Positions 43,504 through 52,313 of a stretch of 64,000 nucleotides of DNA are shown one piece after another. Each line of letters begins with the position of its first letter. Within the stretch, counting starts at the first letter, position 1. This DNA comes from Planctomycetota bacterium (GTDB lineage: Bacteria; Planctomycetota; Phycisphaerae; UBA1845; PWPN01). The DNA lies in contig JAKPHF010000011.1 of NCBI GenBank assembly GCA_029550525.1, positions 30,058 through 94,057 on the forward strand. The letters are read 5' to 3'. The notes beneath the pieces were generated by a model. That model was not told the origin of the DNA and searched no databases. It was given only the letters and a program-made list of their open reading frames with translations. Made by a program: the position numbers and the translations under genes.

Positions 43504-44544
43504 ATGACCGCAAGCTCGAAGTTGGCGGCGGCCGCTCGCACGGTCCTCGCCTTCGGACTGATCGGTACGGTCAGCTTGGCCGACTCGACCGCGCCTTCGG
43601 CAGCGCCGGCGGATGCCGTCCGGGAAACGCCTCCGGCAGATTCCGCGCAGCGTCCGGACGACCTGTTCCGCCGGTACGAGCGGGAAATCCGCCGGGTCAT
43701 TAACCAGGGGGACTTCCGGCTCGCCCGCGAGCGGGTGGATGCAGCCCGCCGACAGTTCCAGCCCCCCGAACGATACGTCGAAATCACACGTCAACTTGAC
43801 TCGCTTTCCCGTTACATCGCCGGTGAGGAGCGGATGAGCGCAGCGCGATCGCGTCGCGCGATGACACCCGGGCGGCCGGCCGGAGCATGGGTCCGCCGGA
43901 ACGTGACCCCTCCCAGTACGGAGTCGCAGCAGATCGCGCTGGCTGGTGTCCCTTCAGTCGCTGCCGTTGCCGCGCAGCCGGCCGTTAAGCTCGCCGCAGC
44001 GGACGAGCGCCGTGACGGCGCTGATTCCCGCGAGCCGCAGCCCCGCCGATCCCCGCCCGCTGTCCACCTTCCCGAAGGCACCAGCTTCGAGGAGGCGATC
44101 AACTGGTTTCGCAAGACCAGTGGACTGTCGGTGGATGTGAACTGGAACGCGCTGTCGGCCGTGGGCGTCGATCGCACTACCGATACGCTCGGTATCACGC
44201 TGCAGGAGGCTCGCTTTGAGACCGTGCTGCAACTCCTGCTCGCGAAGGTCTCTCCCCCGGAAGCCCCGCTTGATTACGACATCGTCGACGGCGTCGTCCG
44301 CATCAGTACTCGCGAGTTGCTCGACCGCCGCCGTATCACCCGCGTCTACGACGTCAGCGATCTGCTGATTCGCGTCCCCAGCTTCCGCTCCGACGCCGAC
44401 GGCTTCGGCATGGGCGGCCTGATGGGCGGTGGCTATGGCGGCATGGGCATGGGCGGCTTCGGAGGCTACGGCGGCTATGGCGGCGTGATCGGCGGTGGCA
44501 CCGGCGTGCCGGGCCTGTTCAATTCCGGCCTCCAGCGACCATAA
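43504..44544 (+). CDS. Secreted protein with secretin-N-like domain and Gly-rich tail, function unknown
   Basis: A 346-residue protein. The N-terminus (KLAAAARTVLAFGLIGTVSLA) is a likely signal peptide. Residues about 60-110 are a basic helical region (RRYEREIRRVINQGDFRLAR). Residues about 195-280 resemble short beta-alpha domains of secretin/TonB N-terminal type: PEGTSFEEAINWFRKTSGLS, TLGITLQEARFETVLQLLL, DYDIVDGVVRISTRELLDR. The last 50 residues are Gly/Met/Tyr repeats (GGYGGMGMGGFGGYGG). No enzyme motif is present. Proteins of this layout recur in planctomycetes, but no role is established. Confidence 0.72.
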   Translation: MTASSKLAAAARTVLAFGLIGTVSLADSTAPSAAPADAVRETPPADSAQRPDDLFRRYEREIRRVINQGDFRLARERVDAARRQFQPPERYVEITRQLDSLSRYIAGEERMSAARSRRAMTPGRPAGAWVRRNVTPPSTESQQIALAGVPSVAAVAAQPAVKLAAADERRDGADSREPQPRRSPPAVHLPEGTSFEEAINWFRKTSGLSVDVNWNALSAVGVDRTTDTLGITLQEARFETVLQLLLAKVSPPEAPLDYDIVDGVVRISTRELLDRRRITRVYDVSDLLIRVPSFRSDADGFGMGGLMGGGYGGMGMGGFGGYGGYGGVIGGGTGVPGLFNSGLQRP

Positions 44545-44683
44545 TGGTTGCGTCCCTGGTTTGGGGGCACGCTTCTTTGTGGGGCACGCTTCCAGCGTGC
44601 GCCATGCAGGCAGGATGCCTGCACCACAGCGCGGCCACCGACCTCCGCGTGCACTGCGCACCACAAGGCAACGAGGTTTCTGC
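44545..44683. repeat. Spacer with GCACGCT/AGCGTGC and GCAGGCA/TGCCTGC hairpins
   Basis: GCACGCT TCC AGCGTGC (about 44583-44599) is followed by GCAGGCA GGA TGCCTGC (about 44605-44621). The pair recurs inverted at about 16550-16600. The region separates two co-directional genes. The next start at 44684 has only a weak ribosome-binding site. Confidence 0.7.
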
Positions 44684-46393
44684 ATGATTGGGCGATGTCT
44701 CTGCGTGCCGGTTTTCGGTTTGATCGTGCTGGCTGCCGTCCCTGCCGTGGGTCTTCAAGTAACCGACTTGGGTGCCGTGCCTGATGACGGGCGCGATGAT
44801 ACTGCCGCGTTCGTGGAGGCGTTCAAGCAGGCACAGGCGACACGTGAATCACGCATTGTCATCCCCGCCGGTCGTTATCACCTGCGAGCCGACGGGAACC
44901 CCGAGCGACGGAATGCTCTCCTGCCGGTCTCCCACATGAAGGGGCTGGTGGTCGAAGGGCGAGGCGCCGAGTTGATCCTGAGCGGCGTCGGTCGAGTGTT
45001 CGCATTCGGCGAATGCCAGGATATCACCGTGCGCGGATTGACGCTGGATTGGGAACGCCCGCCATTCTCCGAAGGCACCGTAGTGGCCACAGCGCCTCGC
45101 CATTTCGACATTCGCGTGCTCGACTCCTACCCTGTTCAGGGCGGCGAGCCGGTGGGGGCCTTCATGACCTACCACCCCGACACGCGCCTGCCGGACGGCC
45201 GCGACCTCGACGTCTATCACAGCGTGGAGCGGACGGAGCTGGTCGCACCACAAGTGCTGCGTGTTCACCTCAACCGCGAGATCTCCGTGCCCGTCGGCAA
45301 ACTGCTTCTCCTGCGGCACCAGGTGTACGCGGGCGGCGCGTTTGCGTTTCATCGTTGCCGCGACGTCCGCGTCAACGATGTCACCGTCCATTGCACGCCC
45401 GGCATGGCTCTCGTGTGCACGGTATGCACCAACGTGACGCTCCAGAAGTTCAACGTGATGTTCCGGCCGGGATCGCAGCGGCTCATGACCGCCACCGCCG
45501 ACGCCACACATTTCGGCGGCTGCAAGGGCACCATCCTTCTGGAGGATTGCACGTTCGAGGGCATGGGCGACGACGGCGTCAACGTCAAGAGCGGACTGTA
45601 TCTCATCGTCCGCCGGCGCGTCGACGACCGAACCGTCCTCGGTCAGCACAACCTGAAGATCGCCGATCTTCCCGATGCCGGCGACATCATGGAGATGGCT
45701 CACGTCGACACGCTGTGCCCATTCGCGTCGGGCAAAGTCCGTGCGGCCAAAATGGAGCCGGGCGAAGGCAACGTGCACCGCGTGGAGTTCGAAGGTGTTC
45801 TCCCGGCCGAACTGCGGGAAGGCGACGTACTGGGCAACGCTTCGCGCGTGCCGAGACTGCGAATACGGCGTTGCACGGTGCGAGCCAACCGCGCTCGCGG
45901 CGTGCTCTGCCAGACGCGCGATGCCGTCATCGAAAACTGCACCTTCCAGTACTGCACGGGCCCCGGCGTGAAGGTGTTGACCGAGGTCGTTTACTTCTTC
46001 GAGAGCATCGGGACGCGCAATGTCACCGTGCGCAACAACCGGTTCGAGAATTGCAATTTGGGGGCGGCATCGGCCGAGGCGGCCCTGTGCGGTCTGGCGT
46101 ATCTCAAAGATTTCGCGTATCCGCCTCGGCCCGGCGTTCACCGCGACCTCACGATTCACGGCAACCGGATTATCGGCACTGCCGAGAGTGCGATCTTTTG
46201 CGTGGCCGTGGATGGTCTCACCGTGTCGAACAACACGGTGGAGCAGGCTTGTCTGCGCGGTGCTCGCGAGAACGGCAAGTACGCCATTCGAATCCAGGAC
46301 TGCGCTCGCGTGACAGTCCAAGACAACATTATCGACCCCGCTCGTCAGGGGCCTGCGATGATCGAATCTGTTCGGATTACGCCGACCGATTGA
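44684..46393 (+). CDS. Secreted right-handed beta-helix protein, GH110-like (alpha-galactosidase family)
   Basis: A 569-residue protein with signal peptide (CVPVFGLIVLAAVPAVGLQ). It opens with VTDLGAVPDDGRDDTAAFVEA, the usual start of pectate-lyase-like beta helices, and then shows repeated helix rungs. The segment ATADATHFGGCKGTILLEDC followed by TFEGMGDDGVNVKSGLY matches the acidic active-site region of GH110 alpha-1,3-galactosidases. Further rungs include RRCTVRANRARGVLCQTRDA and NVTVRNNRFENCNLG. GH110 is the best guess; other beta-helix glycosidases are possible. It is followed after 32 bases by the DUF4185 gene. Confidence 0.72.
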   Translation: MIGRCLCVPVFGLIVLAAVPAVGLQVTDLGAVPDDGRDDTAAFVEAFKQAQATRESRIVIPAGRYHLRADGNPERRNALLPVSHMKGLVVEGRGAELILSGVGRVFAFGECQDITVRGLTLDWERPPFSEGTVVATAPRHFDIRVLDSYPVQGGEPVGAFMTYHPDTRLPDGRDLDVYHSVERTELVAPQVLRVHLNREISVPVGKLLLLRHQVYAGGAFAFHRCRDVRVNDVTVHCTPGMALVCTVCTNVTLQKFNVMFRPGSQRLMTATADATHFGGCKGTILLEDCTFEGMGDDGVNVKSGLYLIVRRRVDDRTVLGQHNLKIADLPDAGDIMEMAHVDTLCPFASGKVRAAKMEPGEGNVHRVEFEGVLPAELREGDVLGNASRVPRLRIRRCTVRANRARGVLCQTRDAVIENCTFQYCTGPGVKVLTEVVYFFESIGTRNVTVRNNRFENCNLGAASAEAALCGLAYLKDFAYPPRPGVHRDLTIHGNRIIGTAESAIFCVAVDGLTVSNNTVEQACLRGARENGKYAIRIQDCARVTVQDNIIDPARQGPAMIESVRITPTD

Positions 46394-46394
46394 G

Positions 46395-46400
46395 TATACT
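46395..46400 (+). promoter_or_regulatory. TATACT -10 element before the DUF4185 gene
   Basis: TATACT starts right after the stop codon of the beta-helix gene. With TTCGGA 18 bases upstream (46371) it could be a promoter for the DUF4185 gene, giving a short leader that contains AGGAGGAG. Confidence 0.4.
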
Positions 46401-46425
46401 GGACTCCATAGGAGGAGCCGGAAGA

Positions 46426-47730
46426 ATGAGGATCCGCGTCCTGTGGGTTGCGTGCCTGCTGTCGGTTGGGGGCATGTTGCGACCGGTGACAGCTCAGGTC
46501 ACTGCGATCGAAGGCGTGGAGTTCGTCGCCCGTCTGACCGGCCCCGGATCCATCAACGATACGCCGCGTGTCGGCATCGGCGGAACGGATCTCGGGCACA
46601 TGGTCGTTCACCAGGACGTGACCTACTTTCTGTTCGGCGATACCTTCGCGGGTGAGCTGGCCGGCGAAGGCGGCTTCTGGCGATGGAACACCATGGCGTG
46701 GTCCACTGACCGAACGCCGGCCGACGGAATCCACTTCGACGGTTGGATCACCGACCACGCCGGGAAAGCCCGACAGGTGATCCGCAGCGGCTACGGGAAT
46801 CCCATCACCGAGATTCCGACGGGGGCTGTCAGTATCGGCGAGCGAATCTACGCCTGGTTCATGGCCGTCAGCTGGTGGGGGCCTCCGGGGGAGTGGAACA
46901 TTCACTACGCCGGCTTGGCTTACACGCAAGACCTGGGTCAGACGTTCACGGTTGTCGATGGCTTCCGCCTGCCGGCCAACACGAACTTCGGTATGGTGGC
47001 TGCGAGTCTGCGCACCGACCTGCCGCCCGGAACCGACGACCATGTCTATGTCTGGGGAACGCCCTCCGGAAGATTGGGAGGCGTCAAGCTGGCTCGCGTA
47101 CTGCCCGCGAATATTACCGATCCCGGCGCGTACGAGTATTACAGCGGCCTGAACAATGGTCAGCCCGTCTGGGCCAAACACGAGTCTGCCGCGTTGATTA
47201 TTGTCCCTGCCCCGGTGGGCGAGATGTCCGTCATGTACAACCGGGCCGCCGGCCGTTGGATCATGCTCTATTTCAACACCTATGCCGGCGGAGGCTGGGG
47301 GGCCATCGAGCTTCGCCAGGCGGTGGCCCCCTGGGGACCCTGGTCGCTGCCCATGACCGTGGTGCCCGGCATTCAGGCCCCGGGGTTGTACGGCTCCTAC
47401 ATGAACCCGCTTTACGTCGAGGATCACGGCCAGACGCTCTATTTCACCATGAGCCTCTGGGATCCCTACGACGTATACCTCATGCGGCTCCGCCTGAGTG
47501 TGGCTTCGCCTCCATGCCCGGCAGATCTCAACGTCGACGGCCGAGTGCAGGCCGCCGACGTTGCGATCTTCGATTCGTGCCTGTCCGGGGACTCGATCCC
47601 GTACCGCGACGTTCTCACCTGTGCGGCGGCGGACCTGGACCGCGACGGCGATGTCGATCAGGCCGACTTTGGTATCCTGCAGCGATGCCTGAACGGCCTG
47701 CTGGCTCCCGATCCGGCGTGCGCCGATTGA
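46426..47730 (+). CDS. Secreted DUF4185 beta-propeller protein with dockerin-like C-terminus
   Basis: A 434-residue protein. The ATG at 46426 follows AGGAGGAG, and the signal peptide is VLWVACLLSVGGMLRPVTAQ. The DUF4185 domain (residues about 30-355) shows GTDLGHMVVHQDVTYFLFGD and YAWFMAVSWWGPPGEWNIHY, and its propeller-type fold suggests a glycosidase-related or sugar-binding role. The C-terminus has two Ca-binding repeats (ADLNVDGRVQAADVAIF and ADLDRDGDVDQADFGILQRC), ending DPACAD. It is probably co-transcribed with, or adjacent to, the GH110-like gene, and could work on the same glycan. Confidence 0.83.
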   Translation: MRIRVLWVACLLSVGGMLRPVTAQVTAIEGVEFVARLTGPGSINDTPRVGIGGTDLGHMVVHQDVTYFLFGDTFAGELAGEGGFWRWNTMAWSTDRTPADGIHFDGWITDHAGKARQVIRSGYGNPITEIPTGAVSIGERIYAWFMAVSWWGPPGEWNIHYAGLAYTQDLGQTFTVVDGFRLPANTNFGMVAASLRTDLPPGTDDHVYVWGTPSGRLGGVKLARVLPANITDPGAYEYYSGLNNGQPVWAKHESAALIIVPAPVGEMSVMYNRAAGRWIMLYFNTYAGGGWGAIELRQAVAPWGPWSLPMTVVPGIQAPGLYGSYMNPLYVEDHGQTLYFTMSLWDPYDVYLMRLRLSVASPPCPADLNVDGRVQAADVAIFDSCLSGDSIPYRDVLTCAAADLDRDGDVDQADFGILQRCLNGLLAPDPACAD

Positions 47731-47808
47731 CGTACGCTGACTGACCTGTCCCGGTTGCGTCTGACTACATCCAGGCGGATGCCACGCGAACGGCGTTCCG
47801 TCCCGGCG

Positions 47809-48696
47809 TCACTGGTCAGCCGGTATGGTGGTCGGACCGGGTTGGGCAGGCTTCGAGACGATCCCGCTAGGGGACCAGTAGGCTCGCAAATACTTCGGGA
47901 TGGGCTTGAATTCCTGAGGTTCTCGGCCCAACGCTTTGCAGACCGCTCGCGGATCATCGACCATGCCCAGTTTGCCTTCCTTGCGGTTGATCCACGCCTG
48001 GATCCCCGCTCGCGCCGCCTCGCTCTTGTCGTCGTTGGGCACGTCTCCCCACTTGAACGGGATCAGTTTGACTTTCGGATGCGAGCGGAGGCGTTCCGCG
48101 TTGCTCGCGTTGACTTCCACGACGTGGTCCCACATGTCCGCCTCGTCGAGCAGTCGCTCGAGCTCCTCTTGCAGTCCCGGCTCCTTCACGTCCAGATGCA
48201 GCAACATCCCTCGCTCGCGAGCCAGTGTCAGGAATGCCGCCACCGTGGGCACCCGCGTGTTCTTGTCGCCGCCCTTGATGCCGGCCTGCAGAATCTCGTA
48301 GTAGGTGTGATCTCGCCCGCGGCCCTTGCCCGTCCGCGTGGTGCGATCCAGTCGGTCGTCATGCATGATGTAGAGGACACCGTCCTTGGACTTGCGGGGA
48401 TCGAACTCCACGCCGTCCGCCCCCAGATCCATCGCCGCCGAGTACGCCTCGAGCGTGTTTTCGGGCTTCACGCGGTTGGCCCCGCGGTGCACGATGATGA
48501 TGTGGTCCTGGCTGCGCCGCTGGGCGATCAGCTTGTGGCGGGCCTCCCGAGCCTCCGGCGACTCGGGCGGGATCGAGTTGATGTAGCCCAACACCAGCGG
48601 CGCGTCCGCCGCCGGCGCGTCAGGCTCGGCATGCACCACGGCAGCCGAGATCACCAACACCGACGCTGCACTCAGTACGGTCATGAACCTTCTCAT
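47809..48696 (-). CDS. Exported glycerophosphodiester phosphodiesterase-family protein
   Basis: A 295-residue protein of the GDPD TIM-barrel family with signal peptide (VLSAASVLVISAAVVHA). The catalytic motif is IIVHRGANRVKPENTLEAY, followed by GADGVEFDPRKSKDGVLYIMHD carrying the metal-binding Glu/Asp and the second His. It is predicted to hydrolyse glycerophosphodiesters outside the cytoplasm, although secreted members of this family can act on other phosphodiesters or sugars. It converges with the DUF4185 gene and diverges from the prenyltransferase gene. Confidence 0.9.
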   Translation of the reverse strand: MRRFMTVLSAASVLVISAAVVHAEPDAPAADAPLVLGYINSIPPESPEAREARHKLIAQRRSQDHIIIVHRGANRVKPENTLEAYSAAMDLGADGVEFDPRKSKDGVLYIMHDDRLDRTTRTGKGRGRDHTYYEILQAGIKGGDKNTRVPTVAAFLTLARERGMLLHLDVKEPGLQEELERLLDEADMWDHVVEVNASNAERLRSHPKVKLIPFKWGDVPNDDKSEAARAGIQAWINRKEGKLGMVDDPRAVCKALGREPQEFKPIPKYLRAYWSPSGIVSKPAQPGPTTIPADQ

Positions 48697-48872
48697 CCCA
48701 GACCTCCCTCATGTCATCGAACTCGTCCACTTTTCAAGCATCCAAAGCTGCTGGAATCGTACTTCAAACCGGACCGGATGTCTCGCCGGCCGCCCATGGC
48801 GGTTGGATCACCTCCGGCGCCGCCGGCGGTGGCCAGTTGAATTCGGCCGGACCTTGCCCGAATATAAGGCCG

Positions 48873-49793
48873 ATGCGCAACTACCTGCAATTGCTCCGTC
48901 CCGCCCAGTGGATCAAGAACTCCTTTGTGTTCGCCGCCCTGGCTTTCGGGAACGCCTTCCGCGCCAAGATCGGCGACCGCTACGCCGTCGAGCTGGCCTT
49001 CATTGCGTTTGTCGCCTTTTGCCTGGCGTCGTCGGCCGGCTACATCCTGAACGACATCATGGACCGGCAGCGCGACCGGCTTCACCCGCTCAAGAAGAAT
49101 CGGCCGATCGCCAGCGGGACCGTCTCCCTTCCCGTTGCCGTCGTCCTCATGGTCGTCCTGCTCGGCCTGACTTTCACGATCAGCCTGACCCAGCTCCCGC
49201 CCGGCTTCGCGGTGACCGTTTCCGCCTACCTGGTGCTGAGCACCGCCTATTCGCTGGCCCTCAAGCATCGCATGATCCTGGACGTCGTGGTTATCGCCAT
49301 GCTCTTCGTGCTGAGGGCTCTCGGCGGAGCGGCGGCCATCCAGGTCGAGGCGTCGCCCTGGCTGTTGATCTGCACGTTCATGCTCTGCTTGTTCCTGGGC
49401 TTCGGCAAGCGGCGGTGCGAGATCGCCGTCATCGGTGACGACTCGGAAGCCATTCGCGGCCACCGGCCCATCCTCGTCCGCTACACGCCGCATCTCCTGA
49501 CGCACCTGCTCAGCACCTCGGGCGGCATGGCCATCATCACGTTCCTCCTCTACACGCTGGATACCCGGCCCACGCCGTTCGAGGCCCACAAACAGCAGCT
49601 CATCTACACGCTGCCGCTGGTGGTGTACGGTATTTACCGGTATGCCATGCTGATCGAGCTGGGCAAGGCCATCGGTCCCACCGACCTGATGATCAAGGAT
49701 CCGCCCTTCCTGGCCGCCATCGTGCTGTGGGTTATTCTCGCCGGCCTCATCCTGTACACCCCCCTGGGGCTGTGGAGTGTGGCGGGCGGATAG
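48873..49793 (+). CDS. UbiA-family prenyltransferase, decaprenyl-phosphate phosphoribosyltransferase-like
   Basis: An integral membrane protein of 306 residues with about eight helices. The start at 48873 gives RNYLQLLRPAQWIKNSFVFA, characteristic of the DPPR-synthase-like branch of UbiA. The Asp-rich substrate motif is LNDIMDRQRDRLHPLKKNRP, followed by IASGTVS. In actinobacteria this branch transfers phosphoribose to polyprenyl phosphate on the way to arabinan; in planctomycetes the product is unknown. Nearby glycosyltransferases do not settle the substrate. No partner epimerase (DprE1/DprE2-like) is seen in the window. Confidence 0.87.
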   Translation: MRNYLQLLRPAQWIKNSFVFAALAFGNAFRAKIGDRYAVELAFIAFVAFCLASSAGYILNDIMDRQRDRLHPLKKNRPIASGTVSLPVAVVLMVVLLGLTFTISLTQLPPGFAVTVSAYLVLSTAYSLALKHRMILDVVVIAMLFVLRALGGAAAIQVEASPWLLICTFMLCLFLGFGKRRCEIAVIGDDSEAIRGHRPILVRYTPHLLTHLLSTSGGMAIITFLLYTLDTRPTPFEAHKQQLIYTLPLVVYGIYRYAMLIELGKAIGPTDLMIKDPPFLAAIVLWVILAGLILYTPLGLWSVAGG

Positions 49794-50125
49794 GACGCGG
49801 CTTTTCGCATCGCACACGTCCAGATCTCGGTTGTTAGCGGGACAATTCGGCCTGCTCCGCTGCGACGTTTCCCGCGAAAACCGCCGCGCCCGAGCCTTCC
49901 TGATATGCTCGCCGCTGCGTTGACTGGGGCGGCCGCTCGGCTAGAATCTGATGAACACGGGACTAAGCAGCGACGTACTTGTGAATGCGTGGGCAGTGCG
50001 CCTGCCCCACACGTCCGCCAGATGGGCCGTCGGGCTTGTTCTCTGGCAGTGTTACTTGAGCTTTATGGAAATCTTTCGCCTGGAAGACCCCGTAGACTGA
50101 AACGGGGCAGGTCGAGGGCTAGGCT
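49794..50125. other. Intergenic region upstream of the FHA-GAF kinase gene
   Basis: A 332-base spacer without a recognisable gene. An imperfect hairpin GTGGGCAGTGCGCCTGCCCC followed by AC lies at 49989-50010. CGAGGGCTAGG at about 50113 may be the ribosome-binding site for the GTG at 50126. Nothing else stands out. Confidence 0.4.
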
Positions 50126-51787
50126 GTGGCGACGTTGTTGGTATTGCAGGGGCCGGACAAGGGGCGGACGTTCCGCACCCTCAATGAGCCGGCCATCCTG
50201 GGAAGGCAGGCGGATCAGATCCCCCTGACCGACCGGACCATTTCGCGCCGACATGCCGAGCTTAAGCCGGACAACGGCTCCTGGATCCTCCAGGACCTCA
50301 AGAGCGCCAACGGCACGTACGTCAACGGCGTCCGCATCCGCGAGCCGGTGCGGCTCAAGCACGGCGACCAGATCAAGGTCGGCACCACGCTCATCGTCTA
50401 CAGCGGCGACCAGTCGGTCCCCAACGTCCGGCCGAGCTATCCCCGCGACATGATCGACCTCGACGTGAGCGGGGCCAACATGGACTCCTCCATCCTGGCC
50501 AGCGTCGGCACCGAGGATTCGGTGATCATCGCCGGTCCCGAAATCCACCAGGCAGCCCGGGCGTGGAAGGTGATGTCCGAGCTCACCGCCGCCATCGGCG
50601 CGATCATCGATCCCGATCAGCTTCTCGAGCGGGTCATGGACGTGATTATGGAAGAACTGCCGGTGGACCGCGGCTTCATCCTGCTGTACGACCACAGCGG
50701 CGGCGAACTGATCCCCAAGGTCGTCCGGTACCGCCAAAGTCTGCCCACCCGCAGCCAGAAGATCACGACGTCGCGGCGGATCATCCAGCACGTGACCGAG
50801 CGGCGCGAGGCCGTCCTGTGCACCAACGCCATGACGGACCGCCGCTTCTCGTCGGAGGCCGCCCAGGACAGCATCCACGACTTCGGCCTGCACTCGGTTC
50901 TGTGTGCGCCCATCCTCGCCCGCGACCAGTTGATGGGGGTCATCCACATCGACTCCGCGGCGGCTTCGCACACCTACACGCAGGAACAACTGCGGCTGAT
51001 GAACGTCATCGGGCAGGTGACGGGCATGGCCATCCAGAACGCTCGGCTCGTCCAGCAGCAGATGCAGACCGCGCGCCTGGCCGCCACCGGTGAGACCGTC
51101 GCGTATTTGTCGCATTACATCAAGAACATCCTCCAGGGGATTCAGAGCGGCGCCGACTTGGTGGACCTCGGTCTGAGCAAACAGAACATCGGCACCATGC
51201 GGCAGGGATGGGGCATCGTCCAGCGGAACCTGGACCGCATCCTGCAGCTGACCATGAACATGCTCGCCTTCAGCAAGAAGCGCGAGCCCAAGCTGACGCC
51301 CAACAATCTGAACAAGATCGTCGCCGACGCCGTGTCGCTGGTGCAGAAGCGGGCGGACGAACGCAAGGTCATGCTCCTGACCGATCTCGAGGAACCGTTC
51401 CCGCCCATGCCGCTGGATCCGTCGGGGATTCATCACGCCACGCTCAATATCGTGGCCAACGCCATCGACGCGGTGAAGCCGGGTACCGGCGTGGTGAACG
51501 TGCGAACGCACTTCAACGCCGACGAGGGCATTGCCGACATCATCATTTCCGACAACGGCTCGGGTATCGAGCGGGACAAGATCGAGGAGATCTTCGAGCC
51601 GTTCAAATCCGGCAAAGGGCAGGGCGGCACGGGGTTGGGACTCGCCGTTGCCCGCAAGATCATTCGCGAGCATCATGGCCGCATCGTCGTGGACAGCACC
51701 GTAGGCGAAGGCACGACCTTCCGGTTGAGGCTCCCCGTGCAGGATATTTCCCGCATGAGCGAGGAGACCTTCTCCACGCTGCAGTAG
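50126..51787 (+). CDS. Sensor histidine kinase with FHA and GAF domains
   Basis: A 553-residue, apparently soluble kinase. N-terminal FHA domain (residues about 1-95): GPDKGRTFRTLNEPAILGR, TISRRHAEL and LKSANGTYVNG, the phosphothreonine-binding core. A GAF domain (about 140-300) has VDRGFILLYDHSGG and LHSVLCAPILARDQLMGVIH. The kinase core has an H-box LSHYIKNILQGIQSG (His about 330), an N-box in NIVANAIDAV, G1 IISDNGSGIERDKIEEIFEP and G2 GTGLGLAVARKI. FHA plus histidine kinase suggests crosstalk between Ser/Thr and His phosphorylation. No response regulator is adjacent. Confidence 0.93.
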   Translation: MATLLVLQGPDKGRTFRTLNEPAILGRQADQIPLTDRTISRRHAELKPDNGSWILQDLKSANGTYVNGVRIREPVRLKHGDQIKVGTTLIVYSGDQSVPNVRPSYPRDMIDLDVSGANMDSSILASVGTEDSVIIAGPEIHQAARAWKVMSELTAAIGAIIDPDQLLERVMDVIMEELPVDRGFILLYDHSGGELIPKVVRYRQSLPTRSQKITTSRRIIQHVTERREAVLCTNAMTDRRFSSEAAQDSIHDFGLHSVLCAPILARDQLMGVIHIDSAAASHTYTQEQLRLMNVIGQVTGMAIQNARLVQQQMQTARLAATGETVAYLSHYIKNILQGIQSGADLVDLGLSKQNIGTMRQGWGIVQRNLDRILQLTMNMLAFSKKREPKLTPNNLNKIVADAVSLVQKRADERKVMLLTDLEEPFPPMPLDPSGIHHATLNIVANAIDAVKPGTGVVNVRTHFNADEGIADIIISDNGSGIERDKIEEIFEPFKSGKGQGGTGLGLAVARKIIREHHGRIVVDSTVGEGTTFRLRLPVQDISRMSEETFSTLQ

Positions 51788-52313
51788 TTTCCGACGTTCC
51801 CCATTTTTCCTAGATTATGTGTCCGCCATCCCGGAATGTGCAATCCTCTTTTCCAGGATGCCAACAAGCACTGAGCGGCGGAACCGGCGGGCGGCATTCG
51901 CCGGCTCTGCCGATCGTGATCGCTCGCCTCTTCACGCCCGCGCGCGGCGCATCGCCCCTCTCGCGTTGCTGGTCGCATGAATCAGCGCTGTTTAGAATTG
52001 ATCGCGCGGCGTTTGACAGCTTTCGAAGGTGACCAGTATATTCTACTCGTGAGGGGTTAAAGCAAATCATGCGCCGCGTATGCGTGCCGGAAGAAACGCC
52101 GACCAATACGCAGGGGGCGCAGGTCATCTGAACGCCGCCCACAGGTGCGCTGCGGGAGCGGGTGAGCGGGTCGATCGGATTGGCATTCCGGGGGCCTCAC
52201 GATAGTCCTGTACCACGCTCGGCTGTACCCAGCGTGCGACCATGTCGGCCGCTCTTACCGCCGCCGGAACCGCCTGTGCGGTGAGAGTGACGACAGCCTG
52301 GGAGTCCAAGCAC
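51788..52313. other. Long intergenic region and 5' leader before the glycosyltransferase
   Basis: A 526-base stretch. The first half holds no recognised gene. A strong promoter at 52013-52042 is followed by a leader of about 265 bases. It contains a 16-codon reading frame at 52069-52119 (RRVCVPEETPTNTQ), a stem CACGCT/AGCGTG at about 52218-52240, and GGGAG before the ATG at 52314. The leader length is unusual for a simple gene. Confidence 0.5.
52013..52042 (+). promoter_or_regulatory. Strong sigma-70-type promoter before the glycosyltransferase
   Basis: TTGACA (52013-52018) is separated by 18 bases from TATATT (52037-52042). This is the best consensus match noticed in the window. A start site near 52049 would give a 265-base untranslated leader before the ATG at 52314. 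Confidence 0.65.
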
